Below are positions 48,301 through 59,607 of a stretch of 64,000 bases of DNA, one piece after another. Origin of the DNA: Pseudofabraea citricarpa (taxonomy: Eukaryota; Ascomycota; Leotiomycetes; Helotiales; Dermateaceae); contig JAPWGK010000014.1 of assembly GCA_029641185.1 (NCBI GenBank), forward strand, positions 682,001-746,000, read 5' to 3'. Within the stretch, counting starts at the first letter, position 1; each line of letters starts with the position of its first letter. Under the pieces are notes generated by a model. The model was given only the letters and a program-made list of their open reading frames with translations, made no database searches and was not told where the DNA came from. Both the position numbers and the translations under genes were made by a program.

Positions 48301-49371
48301 TCAGCCGATGGATCATGTGATTTTGACCACACAAGGGTGTTTCAGGGTCCCGTGGTCTGATGTTTTGTTTTATGTCACATGATCGGCTGCTGGCCCAATG
48401 CCATCTGCGGACCACATCAACTTCGTCGACTACATCATTCCCATCATGTCGACAACATCCATCGTGTCGACTCGATTCGACGGCAGAGAGGCCCTTGGAG
48501 TGGCTGCGTGTACTCCTGATGGCCGCACCAGAACTTCTGACGAAAATGAGATACGCAAGAGCGACGCCATGCGAGCCTGTGCCGTTCAATCGCTAGAGTC
48601 TAGTGCGCCTCGACTCTCTACTTGTCTCCAAAACAAAAACCAGTCTGCTCAGCCCTGTCTGTGTGTTTGTGTTTCCCTCTTATACGGCACGTCCTGACAG
48701 GGCAGTGGTTTCTGGTAGCCAATCACCCAGCTATCATTACATTTCAGTAGTTCTGTAAAACGGATTGCCTCTATGTAAGCAGCCCTGTACTAGGCCTCTG
48801 GACTCAGGAATCCAGGCTGGATGAAGGAGGGTTATCCCTCCCCTTTCACTTTCTCTCGTCGAGAGGGGCTGCTCGGCCAGTTTCACCTAATCATGATTCA
48901 CAAACCCCTTTCTTGGGCTGATCATCCTATTGGAGAAATACAGCTCGCTGGCTAAATGATTTACCTCAGGTAGCAGAGCTCCGCAAAACATTGATCCAGA
49001 CTATTTTACCGCAACGGTGATGCCGCCCGCCGCTGGTGCCCTACCCGGCCCTGGCCCTGGCCCAGTTGAGATTGTCGGCGTGGATCATGGCGGGAGCAGT
49101 GGTGCGCCAAATCTTGCGAGTACTACAGACCCGACCCCGCCATCGGGTTGTGTACTGTACATCTGTTATCGCATGGCCTTCTCGAAAGGGTTTGGCTAAT
49201 TGGTCTTTCTATACGCATGGGATTCCATATTAGGCTGAGAATCTTCAGAGCGTTAGAGGGTCAAAATATGTGAAGAACAGGCAAAAGTCTGGCAATCGGC
49301 CATTTCTTTCTGACGTCCAGCGATATCAGCCACTCTCCTTTCCTCCGCACCTCTGCTTTCATTTTGTTACT
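45396..49371. other. Gene-poor 4-kb stretch, no supported gene
   Basis: The longest empty interval in the window. All six frames are short; the largest ORF (minus 47939-48589, 216 codons) is Arg/Ser/His-rich with no domain and overlaps a polypurine tract (48228-48275, GGGGAGGAGG type). The right part should include the promoter of the repeat membrane protein. It could hold a non-coding RNA, a decayed element or a long regulatory region; the sequence alone does not tell. Confidence 0.5.
48228..48278. repeat. G/A-rich polypurine tract
   Basis: Runs of GGGGAGGAGG and GGAGGTTGGAGGTTGG form a purine-rich strand that could adopt triplex or G-quadruplex structure. Visible directly; function unknown. 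Confidence 0.6.
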
Positions 49372-52300
49372 ATGGGGACTCCAGAGCAGGTTTCTGGTCG
49401 GCACGGCTGGACTCGGCCTCTCGTCTTGTTTATTGCTGCATTTATTTTGATATCTTACACCGCCGTCTTGCATCGCTCAATTCTGTCAAGCTTCCACACT
49501 GCAGGCCATCTGGAAGCACATGATTCGACGGTACCACGTCTCTCACAAGAAATACAGTCGCTTGATATTCCCGAGTTGGGACCAAAAAATGGCGAAGAAA
49601 TCGCCCATATATTGAAAACAACTTCCGATCTCCTCGATGTTCTTAGCACTCAATATCAAATTCATTCTCTCGCTGGTTTGAGTAAAGACCTCAGATCGCA
49701 TGCGGAGAACTCACGAAGATCTCCGCTGATATCAGCAGCTTCAGGTGCTCTCGAGTCAAGAGGTCTTCTTGATTCTCTCACTGGCTTATTGTCTGGAGGC
49801 GGTGCACAGGCCGGCGCAGCTGGTGGTGGAGGCTTGCTAGATGGGATCACGTCTGCTCTTGGTAATGCCGTCTCGGGATTGGGAACCGCAGCTCTTGGCT
49901 CCCTCGCAGAACCTGCTCAGTATTTAGGAGATGGTATTGGAAGAGGAGTAACAACCGGCTTGAACGTGTCAAACAATGCGACTACGACCAAGACGACACC
50001 CACTGGAATTAATGCTGTTGCTGACAATCTCGGGTTTGGGTGAGTCTGATTCCTTCCTTTTGAAGCCTCCAAGAAGCACACATTCCCAGATTTGGAGGTA
50101 ATCGACAAATGGATAAGTAATCAATTTTTTGGTCAAGCGACCTTGGGAGCATTTATTTGATCGGCCCAGATAAGACAAAGATCCAGAACCTTAGTTCTAA
50201 CATTTTGTTTAGTATATCAAACAGTCTAGCGGGATCGTTGAATCTTTCGTCATTCTCAGTAGGAGGAGACACAATTGCTGCCGCTTCAAAGGCACTAGGA
50301 GCAGGGCTTGGTGGAGGAGCAGCTGAAGGCCTCAAGCTCAACACTTCTGCTACCACTCCTAAAGCGATGAACATGACTGCCTCGGCTAATATGAGCACTA
50401 TTCCAATGATCGCGAGCAACTTGGGGAGTGGTCTCACTCAATCTTTCTTCCAAACTGCTGATCTATCCATGTTTATGGGAATGATAAATACCGGGCAAAT
50501 CTCCACTGCTGTATTGTCTGCGGGTAAAGGTAAGCTTATGCCATAACTTTTGGGGGGATCTTTTCTAACAACATTATAGGTTTGGGCGTTGGTGCTGCTG
50601 AAGGTCTTAAATTACCAATGATGTCTGTACAGGCTCCTCCTGCCAGACTCCGACTGAGACAAACTGCTCCTGCAGCCCCAGCTATCAATGTCGGGCAGAT
50701 TTCTGAAGACTTTACCAAGTCTTTGTCGTCGTCCTTCCTTGGATCAGTTGACTTGAAAGCATTGGCTTCTCAGTTTACTAGTGGAACGATGACGGGTGTC
50801 GTAGGTAAATCTGTAGTTGGTGCCGCTAATGGATTTGGCTCCGGTGCTGCCACCGGCCTTGGCCTTCAGCAAAGCGTCGCGACCCCAACAGATGCAAATG
50901 CGGACGCTCCTGCCATCGCCAAAAATTTCGCATATGAGCTGACGACAAGCTTCCTCGCCAATGGTACTCTTCCTGCACTCACATCCCGTGTTCAAAGTGC
51001 AGGTATGGGCAATATCACTGCAATGATTGCTCCTGCAGCTCAAGGCTTAGGCAGTGGTTTTGGTCAAGGTGCAGCAGTCGGTCTTGGACTTCAACAAGCT
51101 GGCCCCGATGACAATGTAATGGGTGGAGATATTGCAATGATTACAAAGGGATTCTCTTTCGGACTCACAACCAGCTTCCTCGCAAACGGGACCTTGTTAA
51201 AATTGCAGTCTATAGCAACGGCTCTTGCTGGAAACGCTACCAATAGTCTTTCAGTCGCGAAAGTTGCTGAAGGTGCAGCCCGAGGACTTGTTGACGGTGC
51301 TGGATCCACCATCAAGAACGCTGGTGGGTTCTCCGCTATCATCAATGGTGGAAAGCCCCCTACAGATTCATCTGCAGCTTCTGGTGAAATTTCTGCAGGC
51401 TCAGGTACTTTCGATGATTCCGTCGGAGGTGCTGCTACGGGATTTGGATACGGACTAGGCGCCGAAGGTGTTAATGTTGCACTTCAAGCCTTTGGTCAGC
51501 CAGGAGTTCCGCCAGCTGTTTCTACAGCTACAACTCCAACCCAGAGTTCAGCAACCCCAGCCTTGCCCGCACCACAACCTCCAGCAGAATCTCAAGCACC
51601 TCCAGCCGGAAATCTGACTACCGTCACGAAGCGTCACCTCACTTCAGCTGTGCAAGCCTCAAAACGTTCTATGTGGCAAAAAAGAGAGGTCGATCTATCG
51701 GGTATTGTGTCACAGCTTAATGTCACAGCTGCTGATGCAGTTCTTCAAAAGGGCCTTGATAGTCTAACGTGCCAGGGTGTAGGTGGTTTCGTGCAGGTCC
51801 TCCTTGGTCTTGTTTCTAGTGGAACTATCTCTACAAACACCAGCAGTATCCCAACAAATATTTTACCAAACCAGACCTTCACTTTCGAAAGCGGTGGCAA
51901 TGTTTACAAAATCAATCCAGGAAGTTTAAGTGGCGCCTTGAAAGGAAAAATTGACGTCAACAAGATCGACATAAGCGTTAATGGAAATGGCATTGTGAAG
52001 CTTGCCGTTGTAGTTGTTTTCCATGGTTGGTCTCTTCATTCTATTCTCTATTCTCCACTGACATTTCGAAAGTAATTTTCCTCATTGCCGCATACTTCTT
52101 CGCTATTCCACTGGCTCTTATTATCGAACACAGTAACGCACTCACAGTCCTCGTGTTCCGACCTCAGCGGTGGATTAATGCGTCCCGGTGGAAGAACCTT
52201 ATCTGGGCTCTCTGGATACTACCCACTGCGTTAGTTGGGTTTATTCTTGGTGTATGTGTCAAAATCCCAAGGAAGAGCGTTAAGGCTAATCATTAATACA

Positions 52301-52787
52301 GGTCGTTTTGCTCGGCAATGTCAAACAATTCGCTACTCCCCATGGAATTGTTGGTCTTCTGACCTTCCTATTCACTATCATCGCTGCCTTATTTGAGCTT
52401 CCTCTCCTTCCAGCCACCATTCCATTCATGACCATTATTCGTACTGTTGTCATGGTCCTTCTTCTGCTCTTTGCAACGATTGCTTTTATCACCGGTATCG
52501 CCGATATCCAGCGCCTCAGTATATGCGCTGTTCAACTACCTGATGCTGCATTGATGGTAATTGCTATTCTCATTCTCATGAATCTTCTTGGCGCAGCTTC
52601 TCTTGCATTGACCCGATTCTTCCTTGGCCGATGGCTGGTTAAGGTGGGAGCCGTCAATGACGATATGCGAGGAGCACTTCTTGAAAATCAGGGCGGCGAC
52701 CGTTCAAAGATTGAGATCAAGCATCTCGGCGGTGAAAAGATTGAGTCGTTCGGGATAAACGATCCGCAAGCCTTTGAAAGGCGATGA
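49372..52787 (+). CDS. Orphan secretory-pathway protein: five Gly/Ala repeats plus multi-pass membrane domain
   Basis: Five exons, 49372-50039, 50213-50529, 50580-52025, 52073-52251 and 52302-52787, give 1031 residues. Residues about 15-35 (LVLFIAAFILISYTAVL) are a signal anchor. Five degenerate repeats of about 73 residues start near 213, 286, 365, 437 and 510. Each has an amphipathic helix (A..F...L..SFLANGTL) followed by GLGSGFGQGAAVGLGLQQ-type glycine/alanine sequence, with many N-glycosylation sequons. A Pro/Gln-rich linker follows, then three Lys-Arg pairs at 679-680, 690-691 and 696-697. From about 795 there are roughly five transmembrane segments (FLIAAYFFAIPLALII, ALWILPTALVGFILGV, HGIVGLLTFLFTIIAAL, VVMVLLLLFATIAF, LMVIAILILMNLLGA). 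The HGIVG segment faintly recalls cytochrome b561 cores. No family name can be given. An in-frame ATG at 49270 is possible but less likely. Confidence 0.78.
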
Positions 52788-53842
52788 ATGGGGGGGAGAC
52801 AGTCTTTTATGAGCAAGTGATACGATATGATACCAGGAATTTCCAATTTATAGCGATTTCTTTTTTCCGGCTTCCAGAGCCACAACAAACATTTCTTGTA
52901 ACAACATTTCTCGTCAATGTCTGGCCAGGGAGCTTGGCGATGTCGATAAACATCTTGAATGGTTTGGGCGGGGTCTGCACTCACTACTAAACCAGACGAT
53001 AATTCCTGCTCTAGGAGTAGATGAGGAAAGCTGGAGCTACTTGATATATCTGACGCAACTCAGAGGGAGGCCCAAAGGGAAGCCATGCCATGTCAATGAG
53101 AGAGAACAACACTTCTGTAGTGTGCCATGTACGATTTACATTCATGTTAAATATGAGAGACAATCTCCAAGAGAGATACTCTATCGAGCCTTACACTCTT
53201 TAATAAAAGGTAGTTGATTACAATTCATGTTCGCCTTTGCTTTACTTACTACCATGTTTCTAAACAAGCCCAAGACCTTTACTCGCCTCTGTTCTAGGTA
53301 ATTCGTACTCTCTCTCAAGATTGGCGACAGCGCATCATAAGCTTCTTCGAAAGCTATGGCTAGATGAGCTTATTTCTGACTTGCAGCTCAAGTAAATATT
53401 TAACCAGATAAGGTACGTAGAACTAAATGTGTCCGGCAGAGACCAATGAATTTAGCGACAGACCGGATGACTCTTTCGGCAGAAGTTTATGCATTCTGCA
53501 ACAAGTTCGCCGAAGCTCTGATCGCTTATTCCTTATCGCATTCCATGTGAGGTGCGCATCACCTTCCCCTCTTGTCCTCAAACAGCATCTTCTGGGAATC
53601 GATTTATGAAGCAAGTCGATTTGGTCGGCAAGGAAAGAAAATATTGGGTTTGGGGATTTCTATAAGTATGGAATCTACTCCCATATTAATTGCATTATTG
53701 CCTTCACAATTTCAAATTTCCTTCTCTAAGCTGGCTCTTCAAGGTTTCGAAGTCACCAAACCTGTCTACATTATCACTACACCAGATATCAATTGATCTT
53801 TTACTTACTTCCCTACCTTGACCTTCAAGAAACTTCGCAATC
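52788..53842. other. Intergenic, no gene seen
   Basis: About 1.05 kb between the repeat membrane protein and the acetyltransferase. ORFs are under 80 codons and do not assemble. Confidence 0.55.
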
Positions 53843-54595
53843 ATGGCCACCAACTCCTTCACCGTCAAGGCCGTGACGTACGAGGACGTACCGGCTCTGG
53901 CCAAGATAGGGAACGAGGCGTTCGAGGTCGATCGGCACACAGTGATGAAAGTGCAAGGCAAAGTGCCCTACGACATGGAAGCCGTCAATAATGCCAACAT
54001 CCCACGCTACCTTAATTCCGAAACATCCGTCGTGCTAAAAGCCGTCGACGACTCGTCCGGTTCTATCATGGGCTGGGTCGCCTGGGGATTCCGCGGCTTC
54101 GAGAAGCATGAAATGCCCATCGTGGAAGGCGCACCGCAGAAGGAAGACCAACTCGGGGATAAGCTATGGCGGGATCAGCGAGAAGCACAGAATCCGGCAA
54201 AAGAAGAGGAAGAGAAAGACGAGCGGGATGAGTCGATCAAGAAACTCGAGGACATGACAAGTGCCGATCTGAAAGCGTGGATGGAGAAGCTGATGCCCCC
54301 GGGAACGAGATGTATGTTCGTCGCCGGCTTGAATGTCGCCCCGGCTTTCCAGCGACGGGGTGTTGGCGCGGCTTTGCTGAAATGGGGAACCGATCTTGCC
54401 GACAAGGAAGACGTATTCATCTGGGTCCATTCTTCCGAGCCTGCTTGGGGTGCTTATGCCAAAAGCGGGTTCGAAATCATCGGCACTCTCGATGTCGATT
54501 TGGATCATTGGGCTGTCAGACCTCCCCCGGATGGGTCGGCCAAGTGGGGACATTATATTTTTAGGTATATGAAGTACTTTCCGAAGAAAGCCTAA
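53843..54595 (+). CDS. GNAT-family N-acetyltransferase
   Basis: Single exon, 250 residues. The N-terminal VKAVTYEDVPALAKIGNEAF is the first strand and helix of a GNAT fold. The acetyl-CoA pyrophosphate loop is VAPAFQRRGVGAALLKWG (about 164-181), the standard R/Q-x-x-G-x-G/A motif, and the final strand region is GAYAKSGFEIIGTLDVDL. Between them sits a charged Glu/Lys-rich insertion (about 108-135, KEEEEKDERDESIKK), a pattern frequent in fungal GNATs of unknown substrate. No membrane or signal segment. It is isolated, with more than 1 kb on either side, so context does not help with the substrate. Confidence 0.92.
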   Translation: MATNSFTVKAVTYEDVPALAKIGNEAFEVDRHTVMKVQGKVPYDMEAVNNANIPRYLNSETSVVLKAVDDSSGSIMGWVAWGFRGFEKHEMPIVEGAPQKEDQLGDKLWRDQREAQNPAKEEEEKDERDESIKKLEDMTSADLKAWMEKLMPPGTRCMFVAGLNVAPAFQRRGVGAALLKWGTDLADKEDVFIWVHSSEPAWGAYAKSGFEIIGTLDVDLDHWAVRPPPDGSAKWGHYIFRYMKYFPKKA

Positions 54596-55915
54596 GTGAG
54601 GATCTTCAGGGGAACCTTCTTATTTATCAGGAGCCTAGAATCGAAGTTTGAGACAACTTGATGAGTTTGAATTTCGTATTGAGAGAGTGAGGTGATGGTA
54701 TTTGCGGCTTTACTCTTTCCATCCCACAATATCCCCTATCAAGGGCAGAAGTTGCTAGCTGCTGTATGATAGTGCAGGTGCATGCATCAGTACAATTACC
54801 TAGCTTTTGATGATTGTGCAGAATTTGGAAGTAAGTAGCAATATTTACATACTTGATGACCAAAATAACCTCTTTAGCTGCGTCTCAATGCGTAATTTGC
54901 AAGTACTACGGAGTACGCCAGAAGACAAGGTGATTACGTTTTCTTGCATTGCCTTCTTCTCATTTTACAAAGGACCTTTTATTCTCAACGCTGTAAATGA
55001 CTCTTGTGCAACGAAATCTCTTGTTGTCCAAGAACCGACACGAACGAACTTTGAGATCCTATGGATTCATCCTATCAAAACCAAAATGCCGACTTGATGA
55101 TATGAATTCTTTGGGCAGAAGGTCTTTTTCAAAACTTGCTTGTAGCTAGGAGTGTATTCTTTTGATATTTTTGAATTAGAAAAGAGTATAACTTTTCAAA
55201 GCCGAGTTAACTTCCGAAGGACTTGAGGTTAAGTCAAGAGATTGTAATAAGAGAAAAGCAGGGTTTACTACTACAAACTGTATGATAACTAAGAGTGTTG
55301 AATTGTTTTGTAATTATTTCATCTCAACAATAAAGAGAGGGTCAATAGTAAGCTAGATATCTACCACTTTCCCAAAGCTCATCATTCTATACCTTCAAAG
55401 TCTCACACGCACCCGGGAACTTATAAGAAGAATACCATTTAAACAACCACCTTTACTAAAACCACTGCACTGAATTATGTAACATCGCCCTCAAAACTCA
55501 AAACACTAAAGCCCTATACTTACTAGCAGGAGTAAGTCTTCATGATTGGATTTATATGACAAGACGCCAGGCTTATAGATGTACCCAGAGAATGTCTAGC
55601 AAAGATAGATGGGAAGGTTTCGATCCCAACTGAAGACACTTCAAAATCTGCCAAAGAACCTGTTAAAAGGAAATTCCAAAGCCCAATGCCTGCCGCAGTG
55701 CCGTAAGAGTTGTCTGACGATATGATGAATAGAAGCAGGGGGGTTATCAAATCAACAAATTTGTGGAATCAGAAATAGAAAGCAAGATGGGATTATAAAA
55801 GAATGGTATTCTTTAATGAAGTAATATAGCGGTGTATCCGGGAAAGGTTGATATAGAATTCTTGTTGGCTTTTGTTATTGCTGTTGGGTTCTGTTAGGTT
55901 TAATGAATTCATGAC

Positions 55916-55940
55916 CTTCTTCTTCTTCTTCTTCTTCTTC
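55916..55940. repeat. CTT trinucleotide microsatellite, about 8 copies
   Basis: Perfect CTT run visible directly, 25 nt long. Confidence 0.95.
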
Positions 55941-56153
55941 AAATCGAGACACCTGCTATAACTGCGGCGATTGGTCTATATAGGGCTCTGCTGCTGGCAG
56001 CTTTCTCATCCTCACTCCCCATCCATGTCCTGCCTTTAGGTACTCAGCCTTCTCATAGGACTTTAAGCCCTAAAACAACACACAGAGAATAACTGATAAC
56101 AGAAAAAGATATGATAACAGGACCAGTAATAACAAGAGAAAGAAATCCTCCTC

Positions 56154-56314
56154 AACGCGGTAAAGTTACACCGTCCCGATACTGCAATCAGCAGCCAAGT
56201 CCTCGTGAGACTGTCAAACGGATTCTAACTGCGCTACTTCAGGCACTATTTCCAACACCTCCTGATGCTATCACTCTTGCCGGCGGTATCGGGACGGCTG
56301 GACTTTACCGCGTT
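56154..56314. mobile_element. MITE-like element, 161 bp with 29-bp terminal inverted repeats
   Basis: The left end starts AACGCGGTAAAGT and ends CGTCCCGATAC (56154-56182). The right end, read on the other strand (56314-56286), starts AACGCGGTAAAGT and ends CGTCCCGATAC as well. 25 of 29 bases match; the four mismatches fall in the five-base middle. The interior of about 100 bp has no transposase coding capacity. Size, terminal repeats and lack of coding capacity fit a non-autonomous DNA transposon. Target-site duplication is not clear (left flank CTC, right flank AAA), so the superfamily is open. Confidence 0.72.
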
Positions 56315-56975
56315 AAAGAGTCTTTCTGTTGTCAGTTGTCCTTTGTGGCTTATATAGAGGTTGGGATACTGTGAGGAAAAGGCGGATGTATATCTTGGAG
56401 CAGAACATGGATGGGGACGGTGGTTAGAGAGGAGATAGGAGTACTCTTGAACGACTGCTACCCAAATAGATTCACCATGATCCTTCAATATATAATTAAG
56501 CGATTCCAATCCAAAGCACATTGACAGAGGAGGATGAAGGACGGTGGCGTAATTAAACGAGCTCATGTCGAAATTGGCCAATAAAAGAAAGTTTCATTGC
56601 TTGTTGTAACTGTTTCCACCATACCATTTATGCTAACATTGCAAAATTATACAATTAGTTTCACTGTATGTCATCGAAGCGGCTCGAGCAGTTTGAACTG
56701 TGTTTTAAACTCAGAAAATGGGTTGGTTTTATTTATTATTGTACAAGAATGAGAACCATATCGTCGTATTTCCAGTCACCGCCCCCAAAGCCAACGCCCA
56801 GATTTTCAAGGGGCAGAGGCCAACCGTTCATAAATCCAATTTGCTCTGTTCTTGATGGCGCATAAAATTTGTTTCAAAACTCCACCCTAAAAGGAAATTC
56901 GTGTCGTAGAAAATAAAAATCTTTGTGAATCGCATGGTCGAAAATAACAATGCATTAATGCCCTCGTCCAAGAGC

Positions 56976-58050
56976 CTAAATCCATGCTGGATTCGCTTGA
57001 CCTTCTTTTAAGCTCAGCTCCTCAAATGAAGTACGATCCTCCGCCACCTTTTTTGCGGCGGCTTGTTCCTCCTTCCGTGCCGCCTGCTCTTCAAGAAGGA
57101 CCTTCTTAATTTTGTTCATCTTCATGTAAATGTAGACTCCTGCAATGAGCGTCACCAAGAAGGTGAAGAAAAGCACAATAGTGTTGACTTTGCTGTCGGT
57201 GTTCTCCTGCACTAAGATAACGCCAACGTAAACCAGAATGATCTGCTTTGGCAAAGTTAAAAAGGTGGCGATTGCGAAATACCAGAAGTTGACGTTGCAA
57301 GTTGAGAAGACGGCTGTTGAGAAATGAGAAGGAATGACGGAAAATCGAATAATAAGGACGATCTGTACATGTTAATAAATTTCTGCCAAATAATACAAGT
57401 TGGCATGCTGCATACCAGAAAGCCTCCATCCCGAGTTACTCGTGCCAGCGCGCCATAGTTGAGATTTGTCTTCTCCAATTTGACCGCTTTTCTTCTGAAG
57501 GCGTACTTGAAGGCGAACCATGTGCCGACTGTTGAAATTAGCTTCCGCGCGCATGTTTGGATTCGCATACATACTCTCTCCAAGGAAAGTTCCCACCGCA
57601 ACAATTGCGAATCCGACCCATAATCCGTACACGATACCACAGAGTAGAGCAACAATTTCATGGCCGAAAAGAGGTGGGAATGATATTGCAACCAGAACAG
57701 CTATCGGAATCACAAATCCCCATTGCAGGTCCCGGATCGAGAGTGATATTGGTTTCAATGCCTGTTTGCGTTAGGATATGCACCTTCAAAAGCAGATCTC
57801 CAACGTACTTCGACGATCTTACTGTGATTTACAGTTACCAAAACTACAATCACATTGAGTATGATGAAGAAAATCCAGTATGCTACTTTCATTAGTCTTT
57901 GGTTCCTTTGCTGCATTCGGTTTCCATTTTCAACGTACGAATATATTTCGCCTTCGTAAAGAAATCCTTCCACTTGATGCTCTTGTACTCGTACTCCTCA
58001 ACTTCTTCAGAGGCGGGCCGGCCGTTCTCGAGCGTAGTTGGTGCTGCCAT
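56976..58050 (-). CDS. VTT/SNARE-associated (Tvp38/TMEM64-like) membrane protein
   Basis: Five exons, 58050-57939, 57882-57809, 57761-57575, 57528-57416 and 57362-56976, give 290 residues. The N-terminal 37 residues are charged and cytosolic, followed by hydrophobic WIFFIILNVIVVLVTV. The core VTT domain is recognisable: FGHEIVALLCGIVYGLWVGFAIVAVGTFLGE, the amphipathic re-entrant FLIVLIIRFSVIPSHFSTAVFSTCN, and FWYFAIATFLTLPKQIILVYVG. A last helix (VLFFTFLVTLIAGVYIYMK) leads to a Lys/Glu/Ala-rich coiled tail. Relatives include Tvp38 and TMEM41/VMP1-like proteins, which sit in Golgi or ER membranes and in some cases scramble lipids. The gene is unusually intron-rich, and splicing is needed to recover the VTT domain. 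Confidence 0.88.
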
Positions 58051-59607
58051 TGCTTTGTCGTAATCGCTACAGGTACTTCGGACCTGATCACAAGCGAAAA
58101 GACAAATAAAGAGCGAGTCTTAAGATGGATACGATGAGCTTTTGTACGATGTTGTCTGCAAAACATCAAGATGAAGACGTGCAGGAGAGATCGCCCTCAT
58201 GGCATGGGCTGTGGACTAGTATGGGCACTGGGTTTGGTACAGCGTTTCGTTTGGCGAAGCGAGGCTGTGCAGTATCAGTTTTGCGAAGCGATAGCCAAGG
58301 CGTGTTTGAACACGGATCTCCTTTCCCCAGTTCCCTGCGATGCTGCAACGTTATCGAGCCTCTGATCCGGCTGATTGGAGGTGAATGATCGGTTTGTTCA
58401 ATCCCATCTTGACATCCACTCCATTTTGGGGTCGTAATTCGTTGTTTGTCACAGTCGTGGTTCACAGCGGCAAAGTTGAAAGCCTGAGACGTCTCGATTG
58501 CCTTGAGAAGGCTGGTTTGGATGAGAGACATGTCTTTTCTACCATGCGGTCATTTGTCTTGGATTTCTGTAAATCCTTCCGGGATGGTCAGGAAGTGGAG
58601 CTTTTGATTCTCTTCGGTTCATGAGCAATTCCGTTGATCCTTCCCCTGAACCCCTGAGACAAGGCGGAAGTTAATTGGCACTCGCTTATGTAAGTCAAGC
58701 TTCGTGTCTTATTTCAACGACGCGAAGTATTTCTTACTTCGCTCTTTGATCTGTTTCCATTCTTCTCTCCCTCGCTGTTGACTTTTGTTTTGAGTGTCTC
58801 AGAGCTTCTGGGCAAATTTGGCAACGATTCGAAGCAGCTGTTGCCGAAATCCGGTGTACGACATACGATGTCAACGTACCATGGGGTGATTGGCACCTCG
58901 GGAACATCCTCCCGCTGTCTTGAAATCCCAAGCCCACCACGGAAAGATTAAGACGGCCATTGATGTTACAAGCGCCGCGCTGGCTGTTGTTGATTGAAGC
59001 CAAGTATGGTGATCTGGAGTTAAGTTCTATTTCTATACTTGCGGCTGCTCAGCTCGTTTCCGTTTACCAATCAGAATACACTTCACACTAGTGTCTTGAT
59101 ATGTAGTTATTATATACTTTTAAGTTATCATGAGTAAGTGCTGTGGAACAACTACAAGCGCGATACGTCATGGGGTATATTTCCTAACGAGCAAAGCGAT
59201 ATAAGTAATGCTGCAAGCGCAGTACCAAGGTTTGGCTGGTTTTCGGCCAACATGTGAGCCTTATCAGTTCATATATATTCAATCAAGATAACATAATCTC
59301 CAGCGGCATATGGCAAACTGTCCATACGAACGGCATATTTGAGGTTCTTGGCCAACGGCATGGGTGCCCTGATCGCCGTTTCTGGCAAAGATGGGGTTAG
59401 AGATAGGTTATGTCCGATCGTGAATCAACCCGTGATAGTTACAAACGGGCTATTCACGGCCAACATAGCATTTTTGTATATTGAGATTGTTATCAGATAA
59501 GTTGAAGAATTTCTTCCAGAGCTGTAATAATGATATAAATATGTGGCTATACAGCATTGGGTTGTCTATTAAAAAAAAATAACAGTCATCAACTCCAATC
59601 AACAGAC
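58051..59607. other. Intergenic between VTT and MFS genes
   Basis: About 1.56 kb between two divergent genes. Several ORFs up to 121 codons overlap in opposite frames at 58130-58620 without domains. From 59090 the sequence turns AT-rich toward the MFS promoter. Confidence 0.5.
59534..59540 (+). promoter_or_regulatory. TATA-like element upstream of MFS gene
   Basis: TATAAAT lies 74 nt before ATG 59608 but only 23 nt before the in-frame ATG 59557. If it is the real TATA box, the upstream ATG could hardly be transcribed, which favours the 59608 start. Confidence 0.35.

Larger units (their letters stand above)
54596..56975. other. Intergenic 2.4 kb with microsatellite and MITE-like element
   Basis: No coding region supported. 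AT-rich from 54600 to 55900. Holds the CTT microsatellite (55916-55940) and the inverted-repeat element (56154-56314). Confidence 0.6.

Noticed and set aside
47939..48589. 216-codon minus-strand ORF in the gene-poor stretch
   Set aside because: Arg/Ser/His-rich, no domain, no supporting splice partner, and it overlaps a polypurine tract that accounts for its low-complexity part.
48398..48697. 99-codon plus-strand ORF
   Set aside because: Codon use and composition are not protein-like, and it ends in a low-complexity Cys/Val run from a GT repeat.
58125..58624. Overlapping ORFs between the VTT and MFS genes
   Set aside because: Several frames open on both strands in the same place, no domain, no splice chain.
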